In this document: positions 7,715 to 15,372 of the stretch, in pieces
Layout: each line of letters opens with the position of its first letter
How positions within the stretch are numbered: the stretch's first letter is position 1
Assembly (NCBI GenBank): GCA_000993275.1
Contig: LBVV01000011.1
Span: 1 to 32,537 of the forward strand
DNA: 32,537 nt
From: a candidate division CPR2 bacterium GW2011_GWC2_39_10
GTDB lineage: Bacteria > Patescibacteriota > CPR2
Direction of reading: 5' to 3'
The notes under the pieces: model-generated
The model's database searches: none
The model's input: the letters and a program-made list of their open reading frames with translations, nothing else
Told to the model about the DNA's origin: nothing
Made by a program: the position numbers and the translations under genes

Positions 7715-8128
7715 ATGGACATAATTAGATGGAGTCCGCTAAGCGAGATTGACGAATTTTTTGAAGAGGCTTTTAGGCCGGCTTTGCCAAGGAAAATGGC
7801 ACCGGCAATGGATGTTTTAGAGACAGATAGCGATATTGTCGTTATAACCTCTGTTGCTGGAGTTAAGCCGGAAGACATCGATATTACAGTCGGCGACGAC
7901 TATGTTGAGGTTATGGGAGAAAGAAGAGAAAAAGAGGAGGAGAAAAAAGCAAACATTTATAGACGGGAAATTTCTTATGGATCTTTTTATCGCATGACAA
8001 AACTACCTAAAAAAGTTGATAGGGAAAAAGCCGACTCGGAATTTGAAAACGGTATCCTAACCGTAACTATGCCTAAATTAGAAGGAGCAAAGCCGGAGGT
8101 TAAAACAATCAAGCCAAGAGTAAAATAG
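7715..8128 (+). CDS. hsp20: Hsp20/alpha-crystallin small heat-shock protein
   Basis: ATP-independent holdase that binds unfolding proteins as oligomers, 137 aa, the usual length. After a short N-terminal arm (DIIRWSPLSEIDEFFEEAFRP) the alpha-crystallin domain runs from about residue 28 (MDVLETDSDIVVITSVAGVKPEDIDITV) to ENGILTVTMPK, the conserved GxLxxxxPK-type end. The IKPRVK tail resembles the IxI oligomerisation motif. Strong AAGGAGGTG site. Monocistronic with its own terminator. No CIRCE-like operator seen upstream. Confidence 0.95.
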   Translation: MDIIRWSPLSEIDEFFEEAFRPALPRKMAPAMDVLETDSDIVVITSVAGVKPEDIDITVGDDYVEVMGERREKEEEKKANIYRREISYGSFYRMTKLPKKVDREKADSEFENGILTVTMPKLEGAKPEVKTIKPRVK

Positions 8129-8135
8129 TTTTCTA

Positions 8136-8154
8136 AAAAGGGTTAGACCCTTTT
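8136..8154 (+). terminator. hsp20 terminator
   Basis: AAAAGGGT-TAG-ACCCTTTT, an 8-bp perfect stem just after the stop. Confidence 0.75.
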
Positions 8155-8185
8155 AGGTAAAGCGGTTGTTTTAAAAGGCGGTTTA

Positions 8186-8346
8186 CTGGACTTACGCAAA
8201 CCTACCACACCTCCCAAACCACCCCAAGTGGCTAAAATCCCTTTTTCTCCTGTCAGCGTATCTACGGATATGCTTCCAGTAGAGAAAAGAGATTTTATCT
8301 CACTTGGTTCTGGCTTGGATAGATGCGTTATTTTGCGTAAGTCCAG
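8186..8346. mobile_element. 161-bp inverted-repeat element, copy B (no cargo)
   Basis: Same length as copy A, with terminal inverted repeats CTGGACTTACGCAAA / TTTTGCGTAAGTCCAG. It is flanked by perfect 4-bp direct repeats TTTA (8182-8185 and 8347-8350), a sign of transposition. The inner hairpin GCGTATC-TACG-GATATGC keeps pairing where copy A has GCGTAT...ATACGC. Confidence 0.85.
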
Positions 8347-8423
8347 TTTACTATTTTGCGCCTTGAAAAATAGCATTCCCTTTGTAGAAGTAGTACAGTA
8401 TTATTGATGCAGAAGGAGGGTTA

Positions 8424-8591
8424 ATGGCACAGAAAAAAAGTTATTCAAAAAAAAGACCGTCGTCAAGGCCGCGGCCGAAATCTAGTTCGAGAAAGAAGTC
8501 GTCCTATAAAGGAAAGAAGAAGTCTTCTTCATCTTGTTTGGTGTTTGGGCTAGCGCTGCTTTCGCCAATTATTTTGTATTTGGCCATGTAA
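8424..8591 (+). CDS. 55-aa basic single-helix membrane protein
   Basis: Too short for the ORF track. ATG 8424 follows AGAAGGAGGG by 3 nt. The first 37 residues are almost only Lys, Ser, Arg and Pro (MAQKKSYSKKRPSSRPRPK...) and the last 18 form one hydrophobic segment (CLVFGLALLSPIILYLAM). The layout suggests a cytoplasmic nucleic-acid- or lipid-binding tail on a C-terminal anchor; function unknown. It converges on lexA with 8 bp between the ends. Confidence 0.75.
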   Translation: MAQKKSYSKKRPSSRPRPKSSSRKKSSYKGKKKSSSSCLVFGLALLSPIILYLAM

Positions 8592-8599
8592 GGAGGTTT

Positions 8600-9223
8600 T
8601 TATATTCTTAAGTCGCTACCCTTAATTATTTCGACTACAATGCCCTGAACTGCTAGGTTGTCTTTGACTATTATTGGTTTATGGTCCGGGTTGGTGGATT
8701 TGGGAAGTAGGACGGCATAACCGTTGCCAAGTTTATAAAACTTAACGGTTGCTTCGTCGCCTATAAGCGCCAAAACCTTATCTCCCGGGTTAGCTGTGCT
8801 TCTGGATTCTATAAGAAGCAGATCTCCGTCGTCAATGCCGGCTTCGTTCATGGAGTCGCCCTGAGCTTTAAGAAAAAAATATTTTTTAAACTGATTTTTG
8901 AAGAAATTTTTCTGCACCGGAATATATCCCTCTATGTTTGCTTCGGCAAACATAGGCATGCCGCAGGAAACAGAGCCAATTAACGGAATGTTTACGGTTT
9001 CTTCATCTTTGGTTTTCAATTTAACCCCCCTCTTTTTATTTTCTTCTATTTCTAAATAACCTTTCTCTTTTAAGGCCAATAAATACTGACGAACAGAATT
9101 GAAATATTTAATTCCCAGCCCCTCAGCAATTTGTTCGTAAGTAGGCATTTCATTAAACTGCCTTTCATAGTCTTTCATAAAGTTAAGGACGCGTTGTTGT
9201 TTTGAAGTAAGTAAATTTTTCAT
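8600..9223 (-). CDS. lexA: LexA repressor
   Basis: SOS repressor and RecA-stimulated self-cleaving protease, 207 aa. A winged-helix DNA-binding domain lies at about 1-70 (TSKQQRVLNFMKDYERQFNEMPTYEQIAEGLGI). The cleavage site is Cys87-Gly88 in GSVSCGMPMF, not the usual Ala-Gly; Cys-Gly is known from UmuD. The catalytic dyad is Ser124 (QGDSMNEAG) and Lys161 (EATVKFY). The start ATG lies 6 nt after a TATTAT box, so the message is probably leaderless. Autoregulation is expected for the family; no recA or other SOS gene is in the window. Confidence 0.95.
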   Translation of the reverse strand: MKNLLTSKQQRVLNFMKDYERQFNEMPTYEQIAEGLGIKYFNSVRQYLLALKEKGYLEIEENKKRGVKLKTKDEETVNIPLIGSVSCGMPMFAEANIEGYIPVQKNFFKNQFKKYFFLKAQGDSMNEAGIDDGDLLLIESRSTANPGDKVLALIGDEATVKFYKLGNGYAVLLPKSTNPDHKPIIVKDNLAVQGIVVEIIKGSDLRI

Positions 9224-9229
9224 ATATTA

Positions 9230-9258
9230 ATAATAACAACCGATATGTATAGAGTCAA
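9230..9258 (-). promoter_or_regulatory. lexA promoter
   Basis: On the minus strand TTGACT (9253-9258), 17 nt, TATTAT (9230-9235), then 6 nt to ATG. Two TATGTA direct repeats on the plus strand (9244-9249, 9265-9270) are 21 bp apart, spanning the spacer and the region upstream of the -35. They could be operator half-sites, but this is a guess. Confidence 0.8.
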
Positions 9259-9272
9259 GTAAAATATGTAAA

Positions 9273-9297
9273 AAAGGACTGCTTAAAGCAGTCCTTT
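9273..9297 (-). terminator. terminator overlapping the end of the 248-aa gene
   Basis: AAAGGACTGC / GCAGTCCTTT stem with a 5-nt loop, followed on the minus strand by T's. The stop codon of the 248-aa gene (9283-9285) lies inside the hairpin. Confidence 0.85.
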
Positions 9298-10029
9298 TGT
9301 TTTCACGCCTAGGTTTATTGGGTGAAGCACAAGCTTCTTAAAAAGTTCTTGATCAACTGCATATAATTCAACCCAAAAAGTGGTTTTGTTTGCCTCCATG
9401 AATTTTAAGACCATTTCATAGTCATTTTTATTATTAATGACAAAGCCGTATCGAACCAAATTTGAATCTTCAAAAACCGCTACCAGTTTGTCCGTTTCTT
9501 CGCTTGGAGCTATAAACTCGTACGTTCTAAGAAACGGTATTTTTCGACCGCACAAAATGACAGTTTCTTCATCAAAATAGGCATAATCATTTTTTTCAAA
9601 ATAGAAGAAAAGCGAAGACTGAGTTTTTAGCACATCTTCTTCCAAACAGGCTTTTTCAGGATAGTAACTCCAACGCATACCTTCTTTGCGGGCAAGCAGA
9701 ATATGGTACAGCTCCAAGTCTGATGCTCTAAAGCTTTCGCCGCGTTTGGCCGTTACAACTACTTGCTCTAACCCCTTTTCGTACAGCCTGTATACCAGTT
9801 CAAAGCCTAGCTTTTCGCCTTCTCTGGCAGAATGTGTTCCGGGAACAAATATTGAATTACCTTTGGGCTTGCGGCCGTTTAGCAGAATATATTTTCGCAG
9901 ATATTCGTTTGGTTCTTTTATGCCGATTTCTTTGAAGATTTCAAAAGTTTCCGGCACCAAGATAAAGCTACTTTTGTTAGCGTTCAACATAACGTGCTTG
10001 GTCAGATCAATGGCAGGTAAGGCATTCAC
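9283..10029 (-). CDS. hypothetical protein, 248 aa
   Basis: Unrecognised soluble protein. Visible segments are a mixed N-terminal part with NEYLRKYILLNGRKPKGNSIFVPGTHSAREGEKLGFELV, a central aromatic-rich part (WSYYPEK, LFFYFEKNDYAYFDEE) and a C-terminal part with NKNDYEMVLKFMEANKTTFWVELYAVD. No membrane segment or signal peptide. The GTG start lies 9 nt after AAAGGAG. Its last codons form part of its own terminator. It reads toward lexA but is separated from it by that terminator. Confidence 0.7.
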   Translation of the reverse strand: MNALPAIDLTKHVMLNANKSSFILVPETFEIFKEIGIKEPNEYLRKYILLNGRKPKGNSIFVPGTHSAREGEKLGFELVYRLYEKGLEQVVVTAKRGESFRASDLELYHILLARKEGMRWSYYPEKACLEEDVLKTQSSLFFYFEKNDYAYFDEETVILCGRKIPFLRTYEFIAPSEETDKLVAVFEDSNLVRYGFVINNKNDYEMVLKFMEANKTTFWVELYAVDQELFKKLVLHPINLGVKTKGLL

Positions 10030-10139
10030 GCTTATCAGCTCCTTTAAATTTTTAAGTTGCCTTTTCGGGCATTATAATTAAAATTATTCAGTTATGCAAT
10101 GAGTAATTCGAGCGCTTTATTTTTATTTTTAAAACAAAG

Positions 10140-10148
10140 TGCTATTAT
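10140..10148 (+). promoter_or_regulatory. extended -10 promoter of the protease-anchor operon
   Basis: TGC-TATTAT (extended -10) ends 6 nt before ATG 10155, so the message is probably leaderless. The -35 region is only T-rich. Confidence 0.65.
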
Positions 10149-10154
10149 ATATTC

Positions 10155-12881
10155 ATGCAAAAAAGCAAACGTTTTTTAGTTTTTAAATACTTACTTTTAC
10201 TTATCTTGTTGTCCGTTGGCTTATTTTTAGTGGTTATTTTAGAACAAAAGATTGCTCTTGGGATTAATGTTAGTCAATGTAAAAAGGGAGACTTAAAAAG
10301 CTGTAATAATGCGGTTCAAATAGGAATTAAGAGGGACAGAAGCAGCGTCGATAATACAATAAACTTAAGAAGCGAGATTTTAGATAGGAAGCTTAAGGAA
10401 AATCCGCAAGAAATTTTAGACAATCAGTTGTTAGGCGAAAAGTTAAATTTAAAAAGTGAAAAAATGGAAAAAAAACAGACCGTAGAAGGCGATTTAGTTT
10501 TGGCTCATTTTGACGAGAAAATAGGAGAAAAAAGCCGAGAAGAGTATCACTTTATAGAAAAGGGTAAAAAGAAAAAATGGAACGTCTATTTCGGCAAGAA
10601 AGATAAAAAAGTATATGCCAGGCAAAATTTAAGACTGGAGGTTTTGACGTACGGCAATAACCTGGTATTGGAATCTACCGGCCAAATTGCACAGGCTGAG
10701 GATAGAAAAATTGGGCCAAACGGGGCTATAAATACTTTGGTGATCATGTTTAATTTTTCCAATAATACAAGTCAACCGTTTACAACGTCTACAATTAATC
10801 AAAATATTTTTGGTACCGGCAGTTCGGCAACAAAATATTTTGAGGAAGTGTCCTATAATAAAACCTCTGTAGTCGGAGACGTGAAAGGGTGGTACACCAT
10901 ACCGGATACCGATGCTTCATGCGATTATTTATCATGGGCATATGACGCTGATGATGCGGCCATAGCAGATGGCGTAAATGTCAATGCTTACGATAACTGG
11001 GTTTATGTTTTCCCCTATACCGCTAGTTGCGGATGGGCGGGATTGGCATATCTGGGAAGTTACGGAATGTGGAGCAACGGATACTCCGATGTTGAACTGT
11101 TTACGCATGAAATAGGCCACAATTACGGAGCAGAACATGCGTCCTATAGGGATTGTGGAACCAAAACAATAGATGTTTACTCTAGTTGTTCTACCAGCGA
11201 ATATGGTGATATCTATGACACTATGGGCTATTGGAATCCTTATCATTTTAATATTCCTCATAAGCTGGAGGTGGGCTGGCTTCCCAACGCGCGAATTCAA
11301 ACCGCAACGGTAAACGGAAATTATACTATCAGGCAACTCGAAAACGAAAGCAGCGCTTATCAGGCGGTTAAAATTTTAAAGGCTGATACGGGGGAATATT
11401 ATTATTTCGAATATAGGAAGGCTACCGGTTGGGATCTGGGTCTTCCGGCCGGAGTAACTAGAGGCTCTATTGCGCATGTTTATTCTGAATACGGCGGCAA
11501 CAGTTATCTTTTGGACATGACTCCCCAAGACGGTTGGTCCGACGTTGCCCTTAGCGACGGCAACTCATTTGCCGATACAATTAACAATATAACCGTAACT
11601 CAAGTAAGTCATGATGCGGAAACAGTAACATTAAATGTTCAGTTTGGGTCAACCCATACAATTACCGCCACCGCCGGTGCAAACGGCAGTATTTCGCCAA
11701 GCGGCAATGTTGAAGTAGGGCATAGTCAAGATATTATGTTTACAATTACTCCGAATAGCGGGTATAAAATTGATGACGTTTTAGTTGATGGATCATCTGC
11801 GGGCATAGTTGCTAACCATACATTCAACAACGTTGTGGCAACTCATACTATTTCCGCCTCTTTTGTTGAATTGTCAACGCCCTTAGATCATTTTTCCGGC
11901 AATATTTCCGGAACGAAAACGGCCGGACAGGCGTTTAATTTTACTTTATCGGCATATAATGCTTCGAATTCATTGATAAGTGATTACGGGGGTCTGGTGA
12001 ATTTTACGTCAAGCGACAGTTTAAGCACTTTGCCGTCAGATGATGGCGCGGGATGGACGAACGGCCAGAAAAACTTTTCGTTAACTTTAAGGACGGCAGG
12101 CGATGTGAGTTTTGAAGCTCGAGACATAGCTACAAATATTTTTTATGGAATTAACATAACTGTTCAGCATGGTAATTTATTCGATGTTCGAATAACCGCC
12201 TTAGATAACACATCCATTACGGCAGGCCAAGCGGTACGCTTTTCGGCAGTAGGCGTAGATAGTTTTTATAATGAAATACCGGAAGCGGCAATTACATGGG
12301 TTGTCGCCGATGCCGATGGAGTATTTAGAAAAACACAGAAAGGAACTCACTTTGTTTATGCCTGTAGCGGGGCGGTTTGCAGTTCGTTGCACTTAGGAGT
12401 AACAGTTAAACCGGACGTCATTAATACTATTTCAATTACTACAAATAAGGCACGTCTAATGGCGATTTCGGCTAACAAAATTATAATTACCATTAAAGCA
12501 ACAGACCAATATAACAATGGCATAGATAGCATCGCCTATAGCGTTACCGGCAAAAGGTCTCAGGATTCCTTGTTGGTGGGGACAAACACTTATGCGGGTA
12601 CAGAAACTACCAATGCTGCCGGCGAACTAGTGTTAAATTTAAAATCCACTTTGGTGGGAACAATTAGTCTATTGGCGCAAAATGGCTTGGTTTCCTCAAC
12701 TAAAACCATAAGTGTTGTAAAGGCGGGCGACATAAACGGTGACGGCAATATAAATGGGTTAGATGCATCGCTACTGGTTAATAGCTGGGAAAAGTTAACC
12801 AGTCTTATGTCTGATATAAATTGCGATTCAATTGTAAATGGCTTGGATGCCTCATTATTAGTAATTAATTGGAGTGGTTGA
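10155..12881 (+). CDS. secreted metzincin-type protease with C-terminal dockerin
   Basis: 908 aa. N-terminal signal/anchor FLVFKYLLLLILLSVGLFLVVIL. A polar pro-region of about 170 residues precedes the catalytic domain. Zinc site HEIGHNYGAEH at residues 318-328 (HExxHxxGxxH) and Met-turn DTMGY at about 355 mark a metzincin resembling the M11 gametolysin type. Then a divergent InlB B-repeat-like module (about 500-570, NGSISPSGNVEVG...SGYKIDDVLVDG) and Ig-like modules (about 575-850). The end is a duplicated dockerin, DINGDGNINGLDASLLVNSW and DINCDSIVNGLDASLLVINW, with calcium ligands D-x-N-x-D. Its TGA overlaps the ATG of the cohesin gene, so the two are translationally coupled. Likely exported and tethered by that partner; the substrate is unknown. 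Confidence 0.85.
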   Translation: MQKSKRFLVFKYLLLLILLSVGLFLVVILEQKIALGINVSQCKKGDLKSCNNAVQIGIKRDRSSVDNTINLRSEILDRKLKENPQEILDNQLLGEKLNLKSEKMEKKQTVEGDLVLAHFDEKIGEKSREEYHFIEKGKKKKWNVYFGKKDKKVYARQNLRLEVLTYGNNLVLESTGQIAQAEDRKIGPNGAINTLVIMFNFSNNTSQPFTTSTINQNIFGTGSSATKYFEEVSYNKTSVVGDVKGWYTIPDTDASCDYLSWAYDADDAAIADGVNVNAYDNWVYVFPYTASCGWAGLAYLGSYGMWSNGYSDVELFTHEIGHNYGAEHASYRDCGTKTIDVYSSCSTSEYGDIYDTMGYWNPYHFNIPHKLEVGWLPNARIQTATVNGNYTIRQLENESSAYQAVKILKADTGEYYYFEYRKATGWDLGLPAGVTRGSIAHVYSEYGGNSYLLDMTPQDGWSDVALSDGNSFADTINNITVTQVSHDAETVTLNVQFGSTHTITATAGANGSISPSGNVEVGHSQDIMFTITPNSGYKIDDVLVDGSSAGIVANHTFNNVVATHTISASFVELSTPLDHFSGNISGTKTAGQAFNFTLSAYNASNSLISDYGGLVNFTSSDSLSTLPSDDGAGWTNGQKNFSLTLRTAGDVSFEARDIATNIFYGINITVQHGNLFDVRITALDNTSITAGQAVRFSAVGVDSFYNEIPEAAITWVVADADGVFRKTQKGTHFVYACSGAVCSSLHLGVTVKPDVINTISITTNKARLMAISANKIIITIKATDQYNNGIDSIAYSVTGKRSQDSLLVGTNTYAGTETTNAAGELVLNLKSTLVGTISLLAQNGLVSSTKTISVVKAGDINGDGNINGLDASLLVNSWEKLTSLMSDINCDSIVNGLDASLLVINWSG

Positions 12882-14410
12882 TGATAAAAAAGAAAATTAT
12901 TAGTATAATTGTTACATTTTTTGCGATGATGTCGTTATTTAACTTCGCTCCGGTTTATGCGGCAAATTCCAGTTTGATATTATCTCCCAGTGGAACTTAT
13001 GTTGTGGGCAATACTTTTAGCGTCGGTTTTGGGGTTCAGTCAGCCGTTTCAGTAGATACTATTAAGCTATGTCTTAACTATGATGCAAGTTTAATAACTT
13101 TAACTAGTAGCAGCTATATAAGACAGCCTATATTAGATTTACCCAATGGTGGTTGTATTTTTTATGCTGCTTTTAATCCTGGTTTTACAAGTGGAACTTT
13201 GGCCACCTTAAACTTTAGGGCTAATAGTGCTGGTAGTACAAATATAAGTATTACTGGTAGCTCCTTAGCTATTTCTGCCGGAGGGTATACAACCATAACC
13301 AATCTCGGGAGTGTTAATATTACGGTAAATAATCCTCCTGTTGTTACGGTTGCGCCTTCCAAGCCTTATGCGCCTGCAGTTTATTCATCGAGTCATCCGG
13401 ATGAAACGAAATGGTATAAGGAAAAAAACGTTAAATTAAGTTGGGCAAAAGCGGGCGGTGTAACTGATTTTAGTTATTCATGGGATTCAAATGCCGGTAC
13501 GGTACCTGACGAGGCTACAGAAGGATCTGCGGTAACCAAGGAATATCAGAGTGTTGCTGATGGCACTCATTATTTTCATATTAAAGCTAAAAATGGAGTA
13601 GGCTGGGGAACCGTCAAGCATTTTAAAGTAGGGACTGATAACGTTAACCCGGAGAACTTAAATATTATTTTTGAGGCTGGTGGCAATTCACTTGAGCCGC
13701 AAAACTTAGTAAAAGCAGAAGCAACTGACGCCTTATCAGGAATCGATCATTATGCAGTAAAAGTTGATAATGGAGAGTATATCGACCAAGCCATTCCATA
13801 CGTACTGCCATTTAAAGACACAAATAGTCATGATATTTCCGTTAAAGCATTTGATAAGGCCGGAAATTTTATTGAATCCAGTAAAAAGTTTTCGGCCAAA
13901 GAAGTTAAAATACCCCTTCCCGTTATTGGCAGTATTTCCTCTAATTTTACGGTTACAGCCGGAAATTCAACAAATATGACCAAAGAATATATCATTAAAG
14001 GTACGGGCACGGCAAATACTACCGTTAAAATTACTATAGACGGTAAAGAAAAAGGCGAGGCTAATGTAAATGACAAAGGCGTCTGGTCTATAACGGTAAA
14101 GGATTTGGGAGCCGGGGAGCATAATTTATCCGCTAAGACAAAGTTTGGTGATAAGAATAGTGAAGAAACAAGTAAAATCAAATTTCATATCAATGAGGAT
14201 GGGTCGCTAGTTCTTGGTGATAAAACACAAAAAAGCGGGTTTAATTATATTTATTTATATATATTGGGTGGCGTCATTGTCTCGGGGGCAGTTGGCTTTG
14301 TCGGTTATAAATTCTGGTTTAAAAAAAGAAAAGTTAAGAAGAATAAATATACAAATGATAATAAGGATGACACAGACATTAGTAATCTTGGTGATTTTTT
14401 AAAGCATTAG
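12881..14410 (+). CDS. membrane-anchored cohesin-domain surface protein
   Basis: 509 aa. Signal peptide MIKKKIISIIVTFFAMMSLFNFAPVYA|A. A cohesin-like domain at about 30-155 shows the usual pattern: GNTFSVGFGV, IKLCLNYDASLITL, SGTLATLNFRANSAGSTNISI and LGSVNITV. Next come two Ig/fibronectin-like modules (KLSWAKAGGVTDFSYSW...; DALSGIDHYAVKVD...) and a bacterial Ig-like module (GTGTANTTVKITIDG). A C-terminal helix (YIYLYILGGVIVSGAVGFVGYKFWF, about 458-480) has a Lys/Arg-rich cytoplasmic tail. The start ATG 12881 shares its A with the upstream stop (TGATG) behind a GGAG; the track start 12869 is rejected. It reads as the cell-surface receptor for the dockerin of the upstream protease. Confidence 0.8.
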   Translation: MIKKKIISIIVTFFAMMSLFNFAPVYAANSSLILSPSGTYVVGNTFSVGFGVQSAVSVDTIKLCLNYDASLITLTSSSYIRQPILDLPNGGCIFYAAFNPGFTSGTLATLNFRANSAGSTNISITGSSLAISAGGYTTITNLGSVNITVNNPPVVTVAPSKPYAPAVYSSSHPDETKWYKEKNVKLSWAKAGGVTDFSYSWDSNAGTVPDEATEGSAVTKEYQSVADGTHYFHIKAKNGVGWGTVKHFKVGTDNVNPENLNIIFEAGGNSLEPQNLVKAEATDALSGIDHYAVKVDNGEYIDQAIPYVLPFKDTNSHDISVKAFDKAGNFIESSKKFSAKEVKIPLPVIGSISSNFTVTAGNSTNMTKEYIIKGTGTANTTVKITIDGKEKGEANVNDKGVWSITVKDLGAGEHNLSAKTKFGDKNSEETSKIKFHINEDGSLVLGDKTQKSGFNYIYLYILGGVIVSGAVGFVGYKFWFKKRKVKKNKYTNDNKDDTDISNLGDFLKH

Positions 14411-14435
14411 AGTTTTGTTCAATGTTCTAAAACAA

Positions 14436-14484
14436 AGCATTACCGCGACCGGCATAAATTGTTATAAAGAACAATGGTAATGCT
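14436..14484 (+). terminator. two-step hairpin after the cohesin gene
   Basis: AGCATTACC / GGTAATGCT (9 bp) encloses ATTGTT / AACAAT (6 bp). T-rich sequence follows. Probable terminator of the protease-anchor operon. Confidence 0.55.
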
Positions 14485-14533
14485 TATTTGCTTTGGTAAA
14501 ATTTCTTAAGTTAGTTAATTAAGGGAGATTATC

Positions 14534-14722
14534 ATGGCTGGAACAAAAAACGGCGGACAAAAAGCCGCAAAGACTAATAAAGATAGATACGGAATGGATT
14601 TTTATGAAAGAATAGGCCGGGTAGGTGGGCAAATAGGAACAACCGGCGGATTTGCCAAAAATCCTGAGCTTGCCAAAATTGCGGGAAGCAAAGGCGGAAA
14701 AGCCATCAAAAAAAGAAGATAA
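14534..14722 (+). CDS. KGG-repeat small stress-type protein
   Basis: 62 aa, glycine- and lysine-rich. NGGQKAAK, RVGGQIGTTGG and GSKGGKAIKKRR are degenerate KGG repeats as in the con-10/YciG-type small proteins (KGG family), which are linked to general stress in other bacteria. Probably intrinsically disordered. AAGGGAG precedes ATG by 7 nt. It pairs with a second KGG gene 176 bp downstream but has its own terminator. Confidence 0.8.
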   Translation: MAGTKNGGQKAAKTNKDRYGMDFYERIGRVGGQIGTTGGFAKNPELAKIAGSKGGKAIKKRR

Positions 14723-14734
14723 TGACTTAAAGTG

Positions 14735-14751
14735 ACCGCCTAAAAGGCGGT
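14735..14751 (+). terminator. terminator of the first KGG gene
   Basis: ACCGCCT-AAA-AGGCGGT, extended by an outer CTTAAA/TTTAAG pair, directly after the stop. Confidence 0.85.
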
Positions 14752-14898
14752 TATTTTAAGTTAAATAGTCAAAAGACTAAATTCATCTACAAAAACCCAT
14801 AAATTTTTTGTCGTTAGATTTGATGAAGATAATATAGTAATCATTTATAGTATATACAAATTTTATAATAGTAAGTTAATAAAAAAGGGGTGATTATT

Positions 14899-15063
14899 AT
14901 GGCAGAAGAAAAAGGGAAGATGACAGTTGCGGAAGCCGGTAAGAAGGGTGGCACAACAACTTCAAAAAAATATGGCCCGGAATTTTATTCCGAAATAGGA
15001 CATAAGGGCGGTCAGAAGGTTAAGAGGTTGATTGAAGAAGGAAAAAAATCCACCAAGATGTAA
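14899..15063 (+). CDS. second KGG-repeat small protein
   Basis: 54 aa, too short for the ORF track. MAEEKGKMTVAEAGKKGGTTTSKKYGPEFYSEIGHKGGQKVKR has clear AGKKGG and GHKGGQK repeats and the Y-G-x-x-F-Y-x-x-I-G spacing shared with the upstream paralogue. AAGGGGTG lies 8 nt before ATG. A TATAAT is visible about 45 nt upstream, so it is transcribed separately. Confidence 0.8.
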   Translation: MAEEKGKMTVAEAGKKGGTTTSKKYGPEFYSEIGHKGGQKVKRLIEEGKKSTKM

Positions 15064-15068
15064 AAAAA

Positions 15069-15101
15069 AAGGAGCTTATAAATTACTAAGCTCCTTTTTA
15101 A
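15069..15101 (+). terminator. terminator of the second KGG gene
   Basis: AAGGAGCTTA / TAAGCTCCTT 10-bp stem followed by TTTTAATTTT. Confidence 0.9.
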
Positions 15102-15127
15102 TTTTCACATATTTCTCACATCGATAC

Positions 15128-15177
15128 TGTTCGACTCCTCAAAGAGGGCCCGCCTTGGCGCGAGACAGGTGGAGAAC
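15128..15177 (+). repeat. hairpin repeat, copy 2 with 21-bp insert
   Basis: TGTTCGACTCCTC-AAAGAGGG and TGGAGAAC match 5328-5357, but CCCGCCTTGGCGCGAGACAGG is inserted between them. The insert contains its own CGCC/GGCG hairpin. It lies in the 309-bp gene-free stretch 15064-15372, which also holds a GACAGG/CCTGTC pair (about 15194-15222) and the promoter repeat. Confidence 0.7.
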
Positions 15178-15239
15178 CTTTAACAAAGTTTAGGACAGGC
15201 TTGCGCTTAACAAAATCCTGTCAAAATCATCCTTTATAA

Positions 15240-15283
15240 CCAAGCCTTTTTCTGTTATAATCCAAAGTCAAGCAAGTAATACC
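15240..15283 (+). promoter_or_regulatory. duplicated promoter, copy 1
   Basis: CCAAGCCTTTTTCTGTTATAATCC... with an extended -10 (TG-T-TATAAT, -10 at 15256-15261). It matches 17071-17114 at 42 of 44 positions, through the expected start site and into the leader. It gives a leader of about 105 nt to the 354-aa orphan gene. Confidence 0.8.
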
Positions 15284-15372
15284 GGCAAATTAACAAAAGA
15301 AAAATTCTAACCTCATTTTTAAGTCAAAGAGCTTTAAATAGATAAAACCGAACTCATAAGGAGATGATAGTA

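Noticed and set aside
14534-15063. KGG genes as a toxin-antitoxin pair
   Set aside because: Both encode the same type of glycine/lysine-rich stress-like protein and each has its own terminator.
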